Shown piece after piece: positions 1 to 11,554 of a DNA stretch of 64,000 nt. The stretch is from assembly GCA_014905825.1 (NCBI GenBank), contig JACGCN010000025.1, positions 761,093-825,092 on the forward strand, given 5' to 3'. Positions within the stretch are counted from its first letter, which is position 1. Each line of letters begins with the position of its first letter. Origin of the DNA: Lyophyllum atratum. Its lineage: Eukaryota > Basidiomycota > Agaricomycetes > Agaricales > Lyophyllaceae. Under the pieces are notes generated by a model. The model saw only the letters and a list, made by a program, of their open reading frames with translations, was not told where the DNA came from and made no database searches. Position numbers and translations under genes: made by a program.

Positions 1-1919
1 TAACGGCAGATGATACCAAGGACCAGCGAAGCAACTGTGAGCAGTACCGAGGCAGATGCCATGACGCTGAAGAACCTCCAGGTGATGAAAGTCCACCGGA
101 ACGTTGTCGAAACGAACATGAGACTCCATCCTCCAAGATACAGGATCGACAGTATCAGGAAGATGAGCATTGGGACGCGGAGCTCCCGACGAACAGCAAA
201 CCAACCCTGAGCGTATAAAAAATTGAGTCATACTTCCCACCAGACACTGGAAACTAGACACACCGTCATCAGCCATGGAACTAAGAGCTGGATAAGTCTA
301 AGTCAGTCATGACATTCAAGAGTTATAGCTGTGAAATCTTACCACAAGGGTGATAAAAGATGATACTTTGTACAACGTCTGGAAATCAGCAAGATCGCCG
401 ATTGTGCTGTTGACCAATTGATCGATCCACAAAGATACGGTGACCAGCATGAAGAACAAGCACAGCTGTATAGTGATGGACAATATGAGGACAATCTTGT
501 AAACACGGTTGATGGTTCGCGAGGCGCCGACGCGTTTGAACGTCTGCCATCCAAATAACTGCAAAAAGTTCACTTCTTTCAGATACGTGGAGCACCATCA
601 ATTGACGTACCCACCTTGATGAGTTTCCACGTCAAAAAGGACGAGATAAAGAGGGCCAAGATGTTAAATGCCATGCTTGCAAATTCAGCAGTCCCACGAT
701 CCTGCCAGTAGTTAGGGAGCAGTGAGGTCCCATCGCAAGCACCATTGGTGATGACACGGTTGAAGTCCGAACGAAAATTGGCAGTGTGGGTGATTTGGAA
801 GGCAGCCCATGATGTAGCCATCATATGGGTGACGAGGGAGGCCAGGATGTGCGGGATCGACTCATTGAGAAGCGCGACAACGGACATTCCGAGAACCCAG
901 AATTGGAACGCGATGAAAACAAGATCCTCTCGCTTGGTGTTGTCCAGACTAAAGACAAGAAGATAAATAGTCTCCAAAGGCAAAGCGAAGGTAGGAACTT
1001 ACACAGACACGGGCCAATTGAGAGCCCAAATGCAACTCGTGTCCAAAGTCGCGGGGGTGTTCTTGAAACCTATTCCGCTAATATTCACCATTGTCTGTCC
1101 ACCCTCTTGAAAAGCCAAAATGTTCGGAGCGTCACGCTTCAATAACTACCTGGTGGTCAGGACACGCGATAAATAAGGGCAGAGCAATGAACACAGACCC
1201 CACGATCATCGATCCCTTTATCGTCCTCCTCCTCATCTTCATCGTCGTCATCATGAACAACGGGCTTTGCGACGTCGAGCACCCCAGAAGTCGGTCTCGT
1301 CGGTGGAACAAAGACGGTGATCGTTTGAGGGCGACTAAGGGGAGTGGCGGTTGTCTTCACGGCAGGTGTCGACAGAATGGTGCTTGAAGAAAGCACGGTA
1401 GGCGAAGACGGAGAGGGGTTCGAAGAAGAGGTTGAGGTAATGACAGTTACGGAAGTAATAACGGTTACTGATTCATATGAAGCGGCGCGATCGTTTGAAG
1501 GGGAGGCTTGGTTGTCTGGCTGTGTGCCAACTACATTGGTGCCCTTCGTCCCGTTCCATACCACAGGACAGCGATCATCATCGAGGTCAAGGTTACTGGG
1601 TACCCACGAGCACATGTGAAGAGCATTGCCACGAAGGATTGGGAGGCTCTCGCTGACGGCATTCCCTTGCACAACGATATTGTTCAGAAAACGAGCGGCA
1701 TCGGCATTGATAGTGAAAGCCTTAATCTGGAAAGAGAGCTGGATGACAAAATGGACAACGGAAAATACGAAGTAGGCAGTCGTGAGGCGGGAGAAAGTAA
1801 TGCGGTCCCACTGGATTGTGCGTCAATATTACTACACGACCGGTCAATGGGCTGGGACATACCACAAGTTTCAAGTTCGCGGGGAGGGGAACATAATTCC
1901 ACAACTGCTTAACACGCAT
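1..1919 (-). CDS. Conserved agaricomycete multi-pass membrane protein, 3' end cut by window edge
   Basis: Spliced minus-strand gene of unknown function. The likely start MRVKQLWNYVPLPANLKLV lies at 1919 and is joined across a 52-nt GT-AG intron (1811-1862) to WDRITFSRLTTAYFVFS, the first membrane segment. A lumenal or extracellular Ser/Thr-rich stretch with a very acidic DDDDEDEEEDDKG run follows. Then come hydrophobic segments around FIAFQFWVLGMSVVALL, FASMAFNILALFISSF, YKIVLILSITIQLCLFFM and, at the window edge, MLIFLILSILYLGGWSLMFV. I recognise this layout as a hypothetical protein family common in mushroom genomes, but no function is known to me. An upstream open stretch (1994-2233) reads GPRIDGSKLRRSI but has no ATG in frame, so it is not included. 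The stop codon lies beyond base 1. Start moderately certain; the coding frame itself is secure. Confidence 0.75.
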
Positions 1920-2359
1920 CTTCGCAGCTGGTTCGCGAATTAACATTTGCCTAATAGACCAGAAGATCGAACATACTTCGTTCAAGGAATGCACTAGGCG
2001 AAGTAGAAAGAGAGAAAGGGCCTCTTGGGCGTGCTAGACGAACGAACTCCAACAATCAAGTGGAGAATAGTCGTCGTGAAAGGACCAGCCGGGAAGATGA
2101 AAGAAAGATGGAGGGGGAGGAAGAGAGCCACAGTCTGCAGAAGACGATGTTGAGGGCCAACGCCAATTGATCGCCTGAGTTTACTCCCATCAATCCTGGG
2201 CCCAGGCACATGGCCAGTTCCATTTTCGTCCACTACCCCATCGCGACCACTAGCTTTGATGGACTGATCACCACACTATCAGCACCCTTGCCAGGTGAAG
2301 GCGCTGGCGCTGTTTTGTCTATACAAGGTCTACATGCACATGTCCCGGTATGCCCGCCA
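1920..2359. other. Intergenic: 3' end of TFC3-like gene and promoter of the membrane-protein gene
   Basis: Both flanking genes are on the minus strand. One minus-strand open stretch (1994-2233) lacks an ATG start and is either an unplaced upstream exon or chance. No TATA box or repeat was noticed. Confidence 0.5.
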
Positions 2360-5300
2360 TTAGACTTGGTACCAACGCTTCTCGTCGCTAACAAACCAGA
2401 ACACCCCCTTCTCCTCCCGGTCGTCGAGTGCAGCCACGTTGAAATTGTCGTCCCACCCAATCGTTGGATCGCACCGCATTTTGAGGTAGCGGTCCTCTTG
2501 CAGTGATCTCACGATGTCCCCTACTTCTTGCCTATCATACACTGATCGAAGTCTCCACCTAAGCTCCGCCTAGCAATGACAATGGGTTAGATACTGTGGA
2601 CCAAACAACACCTGCGAAACGAACCTGCGATACGCCCGGCCGGAAGATAATGACGCCCATTATAGCTTTCAAAGCTGCCTCCCAGAAGTCAACAATCTTC
2701 AGACCCGAGATATCGAACCATCGCCGCGGGAAGATCCTTGTTGCGGGGCTCTCGGAGACCAGCACCGTCCAATTCTTGATATACGCTGATGAGACCAGTA
2801 CCAACGCGGAATAACCAGTCCAGAACAGCATTGGAACAGGTGATTCCATCATCCTCTTGACAATAGAGAAGAGCTGTCCACTTGTCACCGCTGTGTTGGT
2901 GTTTGCCTTGAAAGATGAAGATACATCACGTTAAGCAATGTTTGACATGCCAAATGAGACTAACTTACACGTAGATGGCTCTTGGTGACACCATGTTCCG
3001 CACCCTGTCGAACTATTGTCAACACATGCATGGCCAGTTCCCTTTCCTCGGGGGCAAGGGCGTCATTAAAAGACACCCATTCGTCCTCGAGACAGACCAT
3101 ACAGTCGGCCAGCCCAATGCTGGTCAACCGTCGGCAAGACGCGGTACCTCCGTCAACAGATAGCCCATGAGCAGGATTCAGGTCGGCAGGTAAATCCACC
3201 GTGATAAGAACTGGTGATGATTCCGGGCTCTGTGTGGGCGGCTGCTGTGTGGGCGTGGAGGTGACTACCGTCCGAACGTGGACCGCTGTTTCAATTTGAT
3301 CATCGTCTACAGGTCTATTTAGAGAAGAATGACATGTTCATAAAGGGGTTGATCCTCACCGGCTTTCTTGCTATTCCAATCAAGTGTCGGTCGCGCAGAC
3401 TGAGCATGTGTTGTGTCGACCTTGAACTCAAGCTTTCACAATACAAAATGAGTGAGAGTCATGAGGGGGGGATAAAGCTCACCTTGTTCTCTGACACAAG
3501 CTGTATCAGTGCTGCAGAGTCGCCGTCAGTGGCCAACAGGGGCCATTCTCGCCATGTGTCGTCTTGCAACGACATCTCTTCCAGTGCAATTGCATCTTGG
3601 AATGTGTCTCGAGGTATTAATCCTCCGATCGCGTTTTGATTCCTATCAAAACCGTGAATAAACATAATGACCAGGATATTCATAGTTGACATACACTTCG
3701 GATATTTTTAGCTGCCTTCCCGGTTTCTGTTTTTGAGGGTCGCGAACTAGTTTCGAAAGTACGCCACGACTAAGAAGGTTCTTTGTGGCGGCAGAAACAC
3801 TCTGTTCTCCGATGCTGCGCAAGAGTGTCGATGCGGACTCCGGATCATAGCGTTCGTGAGGGGTACCCAGAGTCATCTAAGTGCTGTTAGCTTGATTCTG
3901 ATACCTCTAGCCCCTAATGTATTCTCACCTTCATAGCGGACTCTGCCAGAGTGATAGCTTCGTACGGATGTTCTCCAACATAAGGCATGTCTTCAGGCGT
4001 CCTGAGAAACGGTTGCCGTAACATCCGTTTTTCACGGCCTTCTTCAACGACCGCATTCCACACGAAGTCCCAAGAAGGGGCAGTTGGTATGCTTTCCAAC
4101 ACATCGTACTCGCTAAGGAGGAGGTCAATGGATGCAGGGAGAATGATTCCAGCTTTCTCCTTAGGCTGAGCAAATCCGACCCGCCTGTAAAGTCCTGAGC
4201 GGTGAATCATAACGTACTGACTGGAAAGTACTCACAGTGCGTTCTTGTCGACGTGCTGGCGTAGAAATTCAACATGCTTGACCAAGTTAAAGTTGCTGGA
4301 GCTCATGGGATCATCGTCGGGTAGAAGTGGTGTGCCCCTGTGCTGCATCCAAATCTCATACCACCGGTCCTCGAGTCGGTTAAGGTACGCTTCGTTCCCC
4401 GGTGTTTCTCGGATATGCGCCAGGCGCTGGCGGACAGTGTTGCGCGGAACTGCTGGAAACACTTGTTCAAACGCGGCCCAATCAAGCCTTGGCAAATTTC
4501 GACATCTTGCGCGAATGATAGCAGAAGCGTCTCGCGCAAGCTCTTCGTAATCTCGATTCCATTGGAAACGATGACGTCGCAAAGTCTTGGGTTTGGGTTC
4601 AGGAGGCTCTTCTATAATATGCTGATGAGTTCAGGATCGCGAATATAGGAGTGCAGCGTACCTTCTGCGGTCTTTCCTCTGCGCTTGCGCTTGACTTTAT
4701 CCTCACGGGGAACGAGAGGAGGGCCTTGCATTGCAATGAGAGCCTGAACAGGCTTTTCGGGCGGATTAACGGCGATGGTCAAAGGCGTAGTATCCATCGG
4801 TACGGGAACGGTCCTCGCAGGGAAAGCTCGTTTACTAGGGCCCTTCAAGACTTTCTTGGCAACCATTTCTGCCTCTCGTACAGCTTCAGTAATTTCGGCC
4901 TCCCACTTTGCTAAACCCTTCGTCGAACCTGCTTGCAGAAAGCGACTCCGTATACGGCGTATCCTAACGACAACCGCTGCGTCCAACGGTGTCGGGTGGA
5001 GCCGTTGTAGCATTGCATCCCACTCCTCTTCCCGTTGCGAACGGGCATCGGCAGCTTTTTTCGCAAGGGACGCCTTTGTAGCAGCTGTACGTTTCGCCTT
5101 CTTCTCAACGGATTGTTGTGCAGCCTTCTTCCGCAGCCTTTCCAGATCCTTCGAGACCTTCAGGTGGGTAGCCTGAAAGAAGTTCCTGACGGACGTTTGA
5201 GGTGCGCTGATTACCCATGATATTTTTCCCATCTGCGCTGTTCCTTCGTCCTCGTCCTGTAACGGTGTCTTCGCAGTAGTGGCATCCACAAATTGCCTCA

Positions 5301-8300
5301 AATATTGCATTTGATGCCAAGTCATAATGTACTCAGAGTTCCACGAAACATGTCGGCGAAGGGATCTTGCAACGCTGATGCCTGGAATCGAAGGGCCTGT
5401 GGCGCTGACTGCGTCCGGAGGAGTGGCAATCTCTGCATTGCGGCATGCTTCTTCAAGCAATTGCCAATAATTCATACCGCCCACTGTAGACGCGACGGGA
5501 ACGTCCTGCCAGAAAGGAGGAGAGACTTCAGAAGCGGCCCAAACATGAATCGGGGCGATATCGTTGAAATGCCAATAAGTTGGTGCGGCCATGGGTGTAC
5601 TGACAGTCCAGCCTTCCGACGAAGCTATATCGAAAGTGTTTGGCCTGTCATCAGACACTGCGCAGGTGATCCAAGGCGTTCCAGAAGTCGATGCCTCGAG
5701 TGGTGTGACCAATTTAAGAGCCCGGAGCGTTTCCAAAACGTCAAGGAACCGGGAGCGAGCGCGAGATCTACCAATCTGGAGGATGGTGTTGATATTAGGG
5801 GGCACATCGCGTACGAGTGTTTGGCGGCCCTCTGGAGTTGCAATGAATCGGGTGAGCTCGTCATCATGGGACAAGGACGACACAAGAGAGCAGTAGAGAC
5901 CGAGTGGGATGTCATGGCCGAAGTAGGATAAGTCTACAATTCGCTTCTCATGTGAAACGATGTTGGAGGATGTGTTGCCTTTCTCAAAAGCATCAAGAGT
6001 GGACAGGTGGAGTTCGCGGGACCGGACAGCTTTCCCAACAATGAACCCATATAACTGGGCCAGAGTCGTCCTTTCCGTCAACAAAACATCCCGAACGACA
6101 GAATCATCATACGAAAAAAGCTGGTCAGCCCGAGCGACGTTTTTGCTCCATCGCTCCTTGCGGTCTTCGCCTGGTTGCTCCATCTGCAGCAGTTGCAAGG
6201 GAAGTGCACCTCTGGGAATGGAAGTAGGGTCTGCACCGTACTCCACACGTTCGTCGATCTTGACAAAATTTCCTGGGTGTGGAGTGGATTGGATGCCGCG
6301 AGACAAGTCACCGAGGAAGGCATTCAATTTATCCTGAGATACGCTGGGCAGATAAACGATACAGGCGGGGCGACGAACACCTGTATGGGTCATCACCGAA
6401 GTCCTAAGCTGCTTGATTCGACCCCGTCTCTCCAAGCTGTTGAACGTAGAAACTGCAGTCCGCTTGTCCGTCCTGGTACCTACTGGAGCGCTTGTCGGTT
6501 CACCAGCTTTCGCCATTGTTTCCAAGAGGGCGATATGTTCTTCAAAGAAGTCCTTTGTCTGTATGTTCACGATGCCACCCATATTTTCGACAACGCGATA
6601 AACTTCGTTTTCGCGCCGTAAGTGAGAAACGTTCACCCTCGTTCCTTTGGAAGATTTTTTTTGTGCGCGTTGTTCGTCTGTTTCCATCTTCTCAGGTGCA
6701 GTGGAGGAGGCTTGCAGATCTGCTCCATGAGTGGGTGGCTGGGATGCAACGACAAGATTCTGGTTCTGAGAGATGATTTGGTCTTCGAGCGGTTGTAACG
6801 GTGAACCAGCGACCTTTATCACACACATAAGATTCATGACTGACGTCAAAACTCTTGACTTACGCTGCTAGAGGGACCGCGAACGAATCTGTGAGTTTGC
6901 TCTAACACGTTCGTCATGAGGGCTGGATCAATTGGGATAGTGTCCGCGTCAGGAGATTGCCGCGCGCCAGGATCGAATTTGTAGAGCACATCGTGGGGTG
7001 CCGTCGGGTTTAATGGAGGAAGAGGTGTATAAGAAGACGGTCGTTGAACGGGAATTGTTTGAATGTAAGTAGCTGACGGTTCAGGAGGTTGTTCAGTGAG
7101 TATAAGTTCGGGGACGAGTTCAAGTTCGTTGACTGTCGGCGCTCCTACAGCGTCGTCGGGCCCATCTCCATCGTCAGGCTTGTCGATGTCAATCGTCGTT
7201 CGAGAATCTTCTTCGGGAGGCTGTAAAACAGGTGTGGGTGATATGTCTGGTATGACGCGAGCGCGTTTTGAAGATGGAGACGCAGTCTCTTTATCTGAGA
7301 TAATTTTGACGCCCTCAGTGGCAGGTTTCGCGCGGCCTCGTTTCTGTAGGATGACAGGACTTTCCTCCGCAGTCTCAATTTGTTTCTTCGCTGGACGCTT
7401 TTTACTCGATACCGGCGCAACAGTGCTTACGTCAGGAGCAGCTTTTGCAGTTCTACCGCGTTTTTTTCGGAGGTATCGGCGGTGCTTCTTCATGGACAGC
7501 CTCTTTTTGTTTCCCCTTGGATGGTCGTCCGCGTTTCTTTGGGACCAACGTTGGCTCATCCGGCGGATGATCTACCAGCTCTGATGGTATGAACCTTAGT
7601 AAACCTATGGAATAGATGCCCCGATGAACTTACCGGAATCCTCATCTACTTCCATCCGTACCCTTTTCGCTAAATGGCCTTGGTCCTCGTCCTCGGGCGC
7701 ATCAGATTTCGGGACAACGGACTCACGCTTCCTCTTGATCGCCTGTTTTCGTAGCGATCGGGGGTCTTCGCCTACAGGATACTTCCTCGGTCTGCCCTGT
7801 TTAACACTTCCGTCCGCGAGGATGGGATTCTTGAAAGTGCGCTTCTTTCCAGTAGTCTTTTCCGAGTCTTTGAAAGCATCTTGATAGCGAAAGAGAGCAC
7901 CTTGATCCTCGTAGAACAGGTTTGACTCAACGGGCAAAAACCCTCCAACTTCTGAAAAATCGACCTCGGCGTAACCTGCGCTGTTATTGTCAAGTTTCTC
8001 TTTCGCAACGAGTTGACGATAGGAGGCGACCGTAAAATATCGATGTCGACGTTCCCTACCGCTAGTCTCCATGAGCCCGGCGATTCCAAGATCACTGAGA
8101 TGTGCCGGGGGTGGGAATTTCTCTGCTCTGGTGAGCAGCAGTTCGATGGTTCGTTTGTCGAACTGACACAACGCAGCGGATAGTTCCTGGGTATACATTT
8201 TGAGCATAGATGTATATGAGGTCAATGAAGTAATTACATTCAACGTCATCCCAACCATGCCTGATTCTTCGAGTAGGTCGAAGATCTGTTTGTGAATAGT

Positions 8301-9795
8301 GATGTTCATCTTCACTGCAGATTGCTCGCCTAGCAAATGTGTTCAATGAGCTACTAAATTGCACAATGGTCGAGTTTACTGACCAACATCTTTCTCATCG
8401 TCATCACCATCCTGAAGCTGGATGACAATGCCTTCCTGATCAACCTTCTGGTCGTGGGAGACTAAGCGGAAGCACTTGACAGAAGCATTAACCGATTTCT
8501 TCTTGTTGCTTGGTACGACGACTTTCTCGATAAGTCCTTGTTGTATCATTTCACGAATTCGGCTCTGGAAAAATCTGCGATCGGTCTTGGTGGGGTTGGA
8601 AAAACCCTGCATGCCAAGATTTAAATGTGGAAGATTTAAGAATGATATCATGGCTTACGAGTGTTATCAACAAATTGTTCGATGCGTGCATGTAATTCCG
8701 AGAAGCTTTCAATAATCTGACGACACGACCTCGAATCAGAGGTAAGCTCGATAAATGGCGTGCATCGATAGGCGAGAAGTCTAGCGACTGAATATCCGCA
8801 CTTCCATCTTCTTCTTCTGGGATTTCAGCCGTAGGATCGAGAACAACGTTATGTGCAGTCTCAGCCAGGGTTTCCTCGTCACGGATAGCTTTCCACGACG
8901 GGCTGCGGTCGAAGAAGTGTCTGTGGATAACAAAATGGGTACCCACCCCTCCTCGCCTGACCTTCACGCTGTATATAAAAGAGATTTATCAGCCTGCAAT
9001 ATTGGTAGCGGCTGACGCGGTGCATACACAAGATCCAGGTCTGTCAACTGCCTCACGAGGTAAAAGCATGTTTTCTGGTCGTATCCAGACTGCTGACCCA
9101 GTTCGACGACGGTGACACCGCTGTCTCTACCACGCGTAATGACCTGAAGTGCGGAATAAACCATGGGGCTTAATTTTGCAAACTGTAACCTTCACGGTCA
9201 GCGTCGTAGAAAGGCGAGGAAGACTTCACGAGCTACGAACTCGAATGTGTGATCCAGTTATAGCTGCGTATATGGCGTCCGGTTCGACAGCTATTCGCAG
9301 GTCGTCGCCATACTCTTTCTTCAAGTCGTCCAGTGTCCTATTGCGCGCGTCCGCGACGAGATCGAGCTCAGTAGGCGTCGTCTCGACATGCTCTTGACCT
9401 TTGGCTTTGGCTTTGCGCTTAGCACTGGTCTGTGGTGCAATCCATACTTCGGACGCTACTCCAGGAGGTACCGTTCCGACTCGCACAGTCGGCTGCTGAA
9501 CTACAAGCGACCACACGAAGGCGCAGAAGGCATCATCAGGATTCTGGGGAGTGCCACTGTGTGCGTAGAACTCGACAATAAAATCACGCAAGCGGGAGAC
9601 GTTGCAGCCTGAAAGACGATTCAAATTTATCAGTGAAACATTTCATAGGTGCATAGTGGTAAGTTGACAAGACTGGGATTCGAACTCCCGAACGCAACGA
9701 AATTTTGGAAGGAGAAGCATCATGTGATGGGAGCACTTACCAAGGTCGCCGTCAAAAGAAAGCTCGCGGAGACAGTGATGAAGGAGCTCGTCCAT
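2360..9795 (-). CDS. TFC3: TFIIIC largest subunit, B-block-binding (Tau138/GTF3C1-like)
   Basis: RNA polymerase III initiation factor TFIIIC subunit that contacts the B box of tRNA genes. Exon 1 (9741-9795) encodes MDELLHHCLRELSFDGDLG. A 132-nt intron joins it to GCNVSRLRDFIVEFY at 9608. About 140 residues in, the B-block winged helix is clear (KLSPMVYSALQVITRGR, then VVELGQQSGYDQKTCFYLV). A basic middle region follows, with an AT-hook-like KQGRPRKYP near 7800 and long KR/S-rich linkers. A second conserved part spans 4230-6850 (RRPACIVYLPSVSQDKL; RRHRFQWNRDYEELARDA). The C-terminal winged-helix part reads RYDPESASTLLRSIGEQ, GRQLKISE and ends FWFVSDEKRWYQV. Spliced length is roughly 2,100-2,200 residues, like human GTF3C1 and longer than yeast Tfc3. 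At least 14 exons; not every splice site was fixed. Confidence 0.93.
9609..9740 (-). other. Intron 1 of the TFC3-like gene, holding a B-box-like motif
   Basis: GT-AG intron of 132 nt, about twice the usual length in this window. On the minus strand it carries AGTTCGAATCC at about 9677-9687, which matches the tRNA B-box consensus GGTTCGANTCC at 10 of 11 positions. No acceptor stem or A box was found, so this is not called a tRNA. Confidence 0.6.
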
Positions 9796-10312
9796 TGAGC
9801 AACCGTCTCAGACACGATCTCCTTTCAAAGAGTGGGTCCTGTGGCCCTGGGGTTTGCAGAATGAGATTCCCTCGGTATAAATTAGTTGGGCCGCCTAGCT
9901 GGACTTGCTCTTGACGAGAAAAGAACCCTTTTCTCTGCTTCTAATGCAGCGCAATGACGAGTGGGCAGATATCCAGGCTGACACAAACGACGATCAGATT
10001 AACAGATTTGGCTGTGACTCGATGTGACCTCATGCCGTGACAATCGATACCTCGGCTTTGCTCAACGGAATTACGCTCTGTCGATTTGCTGCTCAACAAA
10101 ATTATGCGGTTCTCAAAAGTCTACTATTGCGAGTCTAATGCTAGTGGTACATATGGATGGTGGGGGAGTGAGGGATATTGCTGTAGTAAATAGTCGCCCG
10201 TCCACTAGAAAATGAAAAGGCGTTTTTAGTCTACGAAATGATTCCCCTGTCGTCTACACAAGATCCCGGAGAAGTGTCTCGAAATGAAATAGATAATGCC
10301 AGGGAACGAACT
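9796..10312. other. Intergenic, promoter side of the TFC3-like gene
   Basis: Between the stop of the PRELI gene and the start of TFC3, both on minus. I see no coding exon, TATA box or repeat. Confidence 0.5.
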
Positions 10313-10974
10313 CTATGAATGTGCCTGCTGCATCTGCCGTTCTTCCCATAGCGTTCGTAGTACGTCGGTGAATCCGACCTTGCCAAGCTGTGCGTTTTGC
10401 TCAAACCGCTGTACTAGCCATCTTTCGAGACCGTCTGCTGCTGTCCTCCACAAAGCCATTCGCGCCTGTACCTCTGCCGTCTGGGAGAAGTGGGTACGCG
10501 AGTTTGATATGGGCGAGTATTGTATGCGCTCGAAGCATGTGGCGAATTGTGACAGGGACAGGTTGACCGAGGTAATGGTGGCGTTTTGTGTCGAGGGGTC
10601 AATGAAGGAAATCTCTCGCACAAAAGCGTCTTCCGAACCGCCAAAGAGCTATGAAGCGCAGAGTCATGAGCGAGAAGTCCAGCAAAAGGTAGTTAGTCAA
10701 CTCCGCACCTTCACAATCCATGTCGGCGTTTTCTGCTTGCAACCCAGAACTCGCTCTGTTCGAATTATGCCAGTTTTTGGGTCTACAGAGCGGTCGAGCA
10801 CATCTATGCTGATGACATGGGAGCACTTGGGATTTGGGTATTTGTGCCACATTCCGATGACCACATGCGACCAGGGATGCCTGGTGAAAAAAGAGAGGTC
10901 AGTTCTGATTGGGGGTGTGGAGCGAAAAACAAATATAATTACTCATAGTTGAAAGCTTGCGAAAAGAAATGCAT
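10313..10974 (-). CDS. PRELI/MSF1-domain mitochondrial lipid-transfer protein (Ups2/PRELID3-like)
   Basis: Intermembrane-space proteins of this family shuttle phospholipids between the mitochondrial membranes together with Mdm35. Three exons read cleanly: 10943-10974 (MHFFSQAFNYE), 10709-10880 (HPWSHVVIGMWHKYPNP... VLGCKQKTPTWIVK) and 10313-10648 (LFGGSEDAFVREISFIDPST... WLVQRFEQNAQLGKVGF). The introns are 61 nt (10881-10942) and 60 nt (10649-10708), both GT-AG. Total 179 residues, the usual size for the family. The F-x-Y-x-HPW start, TERVLGCKQ and the Arg-Phe-x-x-Asn helix near the C-terminus are family hallmarks. The CKQKTPTWIVK region points to the Ups2/Ups3 (PRELID3) branch rather than Ups1; that branch call is inference. 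Confidence 0.93.
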
Positions 10975-11554
10975 TAGACGAAAATACGGGTATCAGGATC
11001 CTGAGTGGTGATGGTACAGGTGAGAGTCGGAGACCTGACGAGATTCTTGTCGTGTGAGGTACTTTCTCGCTTATATCACTCCGGTGTGCGGGGCTGTGAC
11101 TGAATTTTTCTGACGATTTTGCCGCGGCAACTCGGCCGGAATGAACCGGGACCCTGAGTTCCTCCGTCGCCAACTTGATTTGTGAATAACGCCGTCGAAA
11201 GCGAAACATTCAGATCATCGTAAAAGGAATCCCTATCTACCCGCCTGACACCGAATCTTTGAGGATACCAGTGGATCCAGAGGAGATGACTAGTCACTCA
11301 GGATCCAAGCATCACATATCAGTGACTCGAAGCAGCTTTACATGTGATTGTCAGTACTATACTTCGTGTCAAGAAAGGCAAACTCATTCCACTTGGAACG
11401 CCGGACAGAAAACTGGGCATAAAGATGGGTGGGTCTTTGGAGGTAGATAGACTCAGATACATGAGCTATCTACTACCGCATGGGAGGCCAGGCGATGATA
11501 ATGCTTCAAAAAATTACAAGGTGATATCAGACTGCATGAAATGAGAACAACTCT
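10975..11554. other. Intergenic between PRELI and PFF1-like genes
   Basis: Both flanking genes are on minus. It holds a 12-bp inverted repeat (GGATCCTGAGTG at 10996-11007 and its complement at 11295-11306), 287 bp apart. No coding exon is visible. Confidence 0.4.

Noticed and set aside
1994..2233. Upstream exon or separate small gene before the membrane protein
   Set aside because: The frame opens without ATG and no convincing splice to the next exon was found.
9660..9740. Possible tRNA gene on minus (T-loop-like GTTCGAATCC)
   Set aside because: No matching acceptor stem, D arm or A box upstream; the region is intron 1 of the TFC3-like gene.
10996..11306. Inverted repeat as ends of a miniature transposon
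   Set aside because: Only 12 bp match, no target-site duplication, and the enclosed sequence shows no further symmetry.
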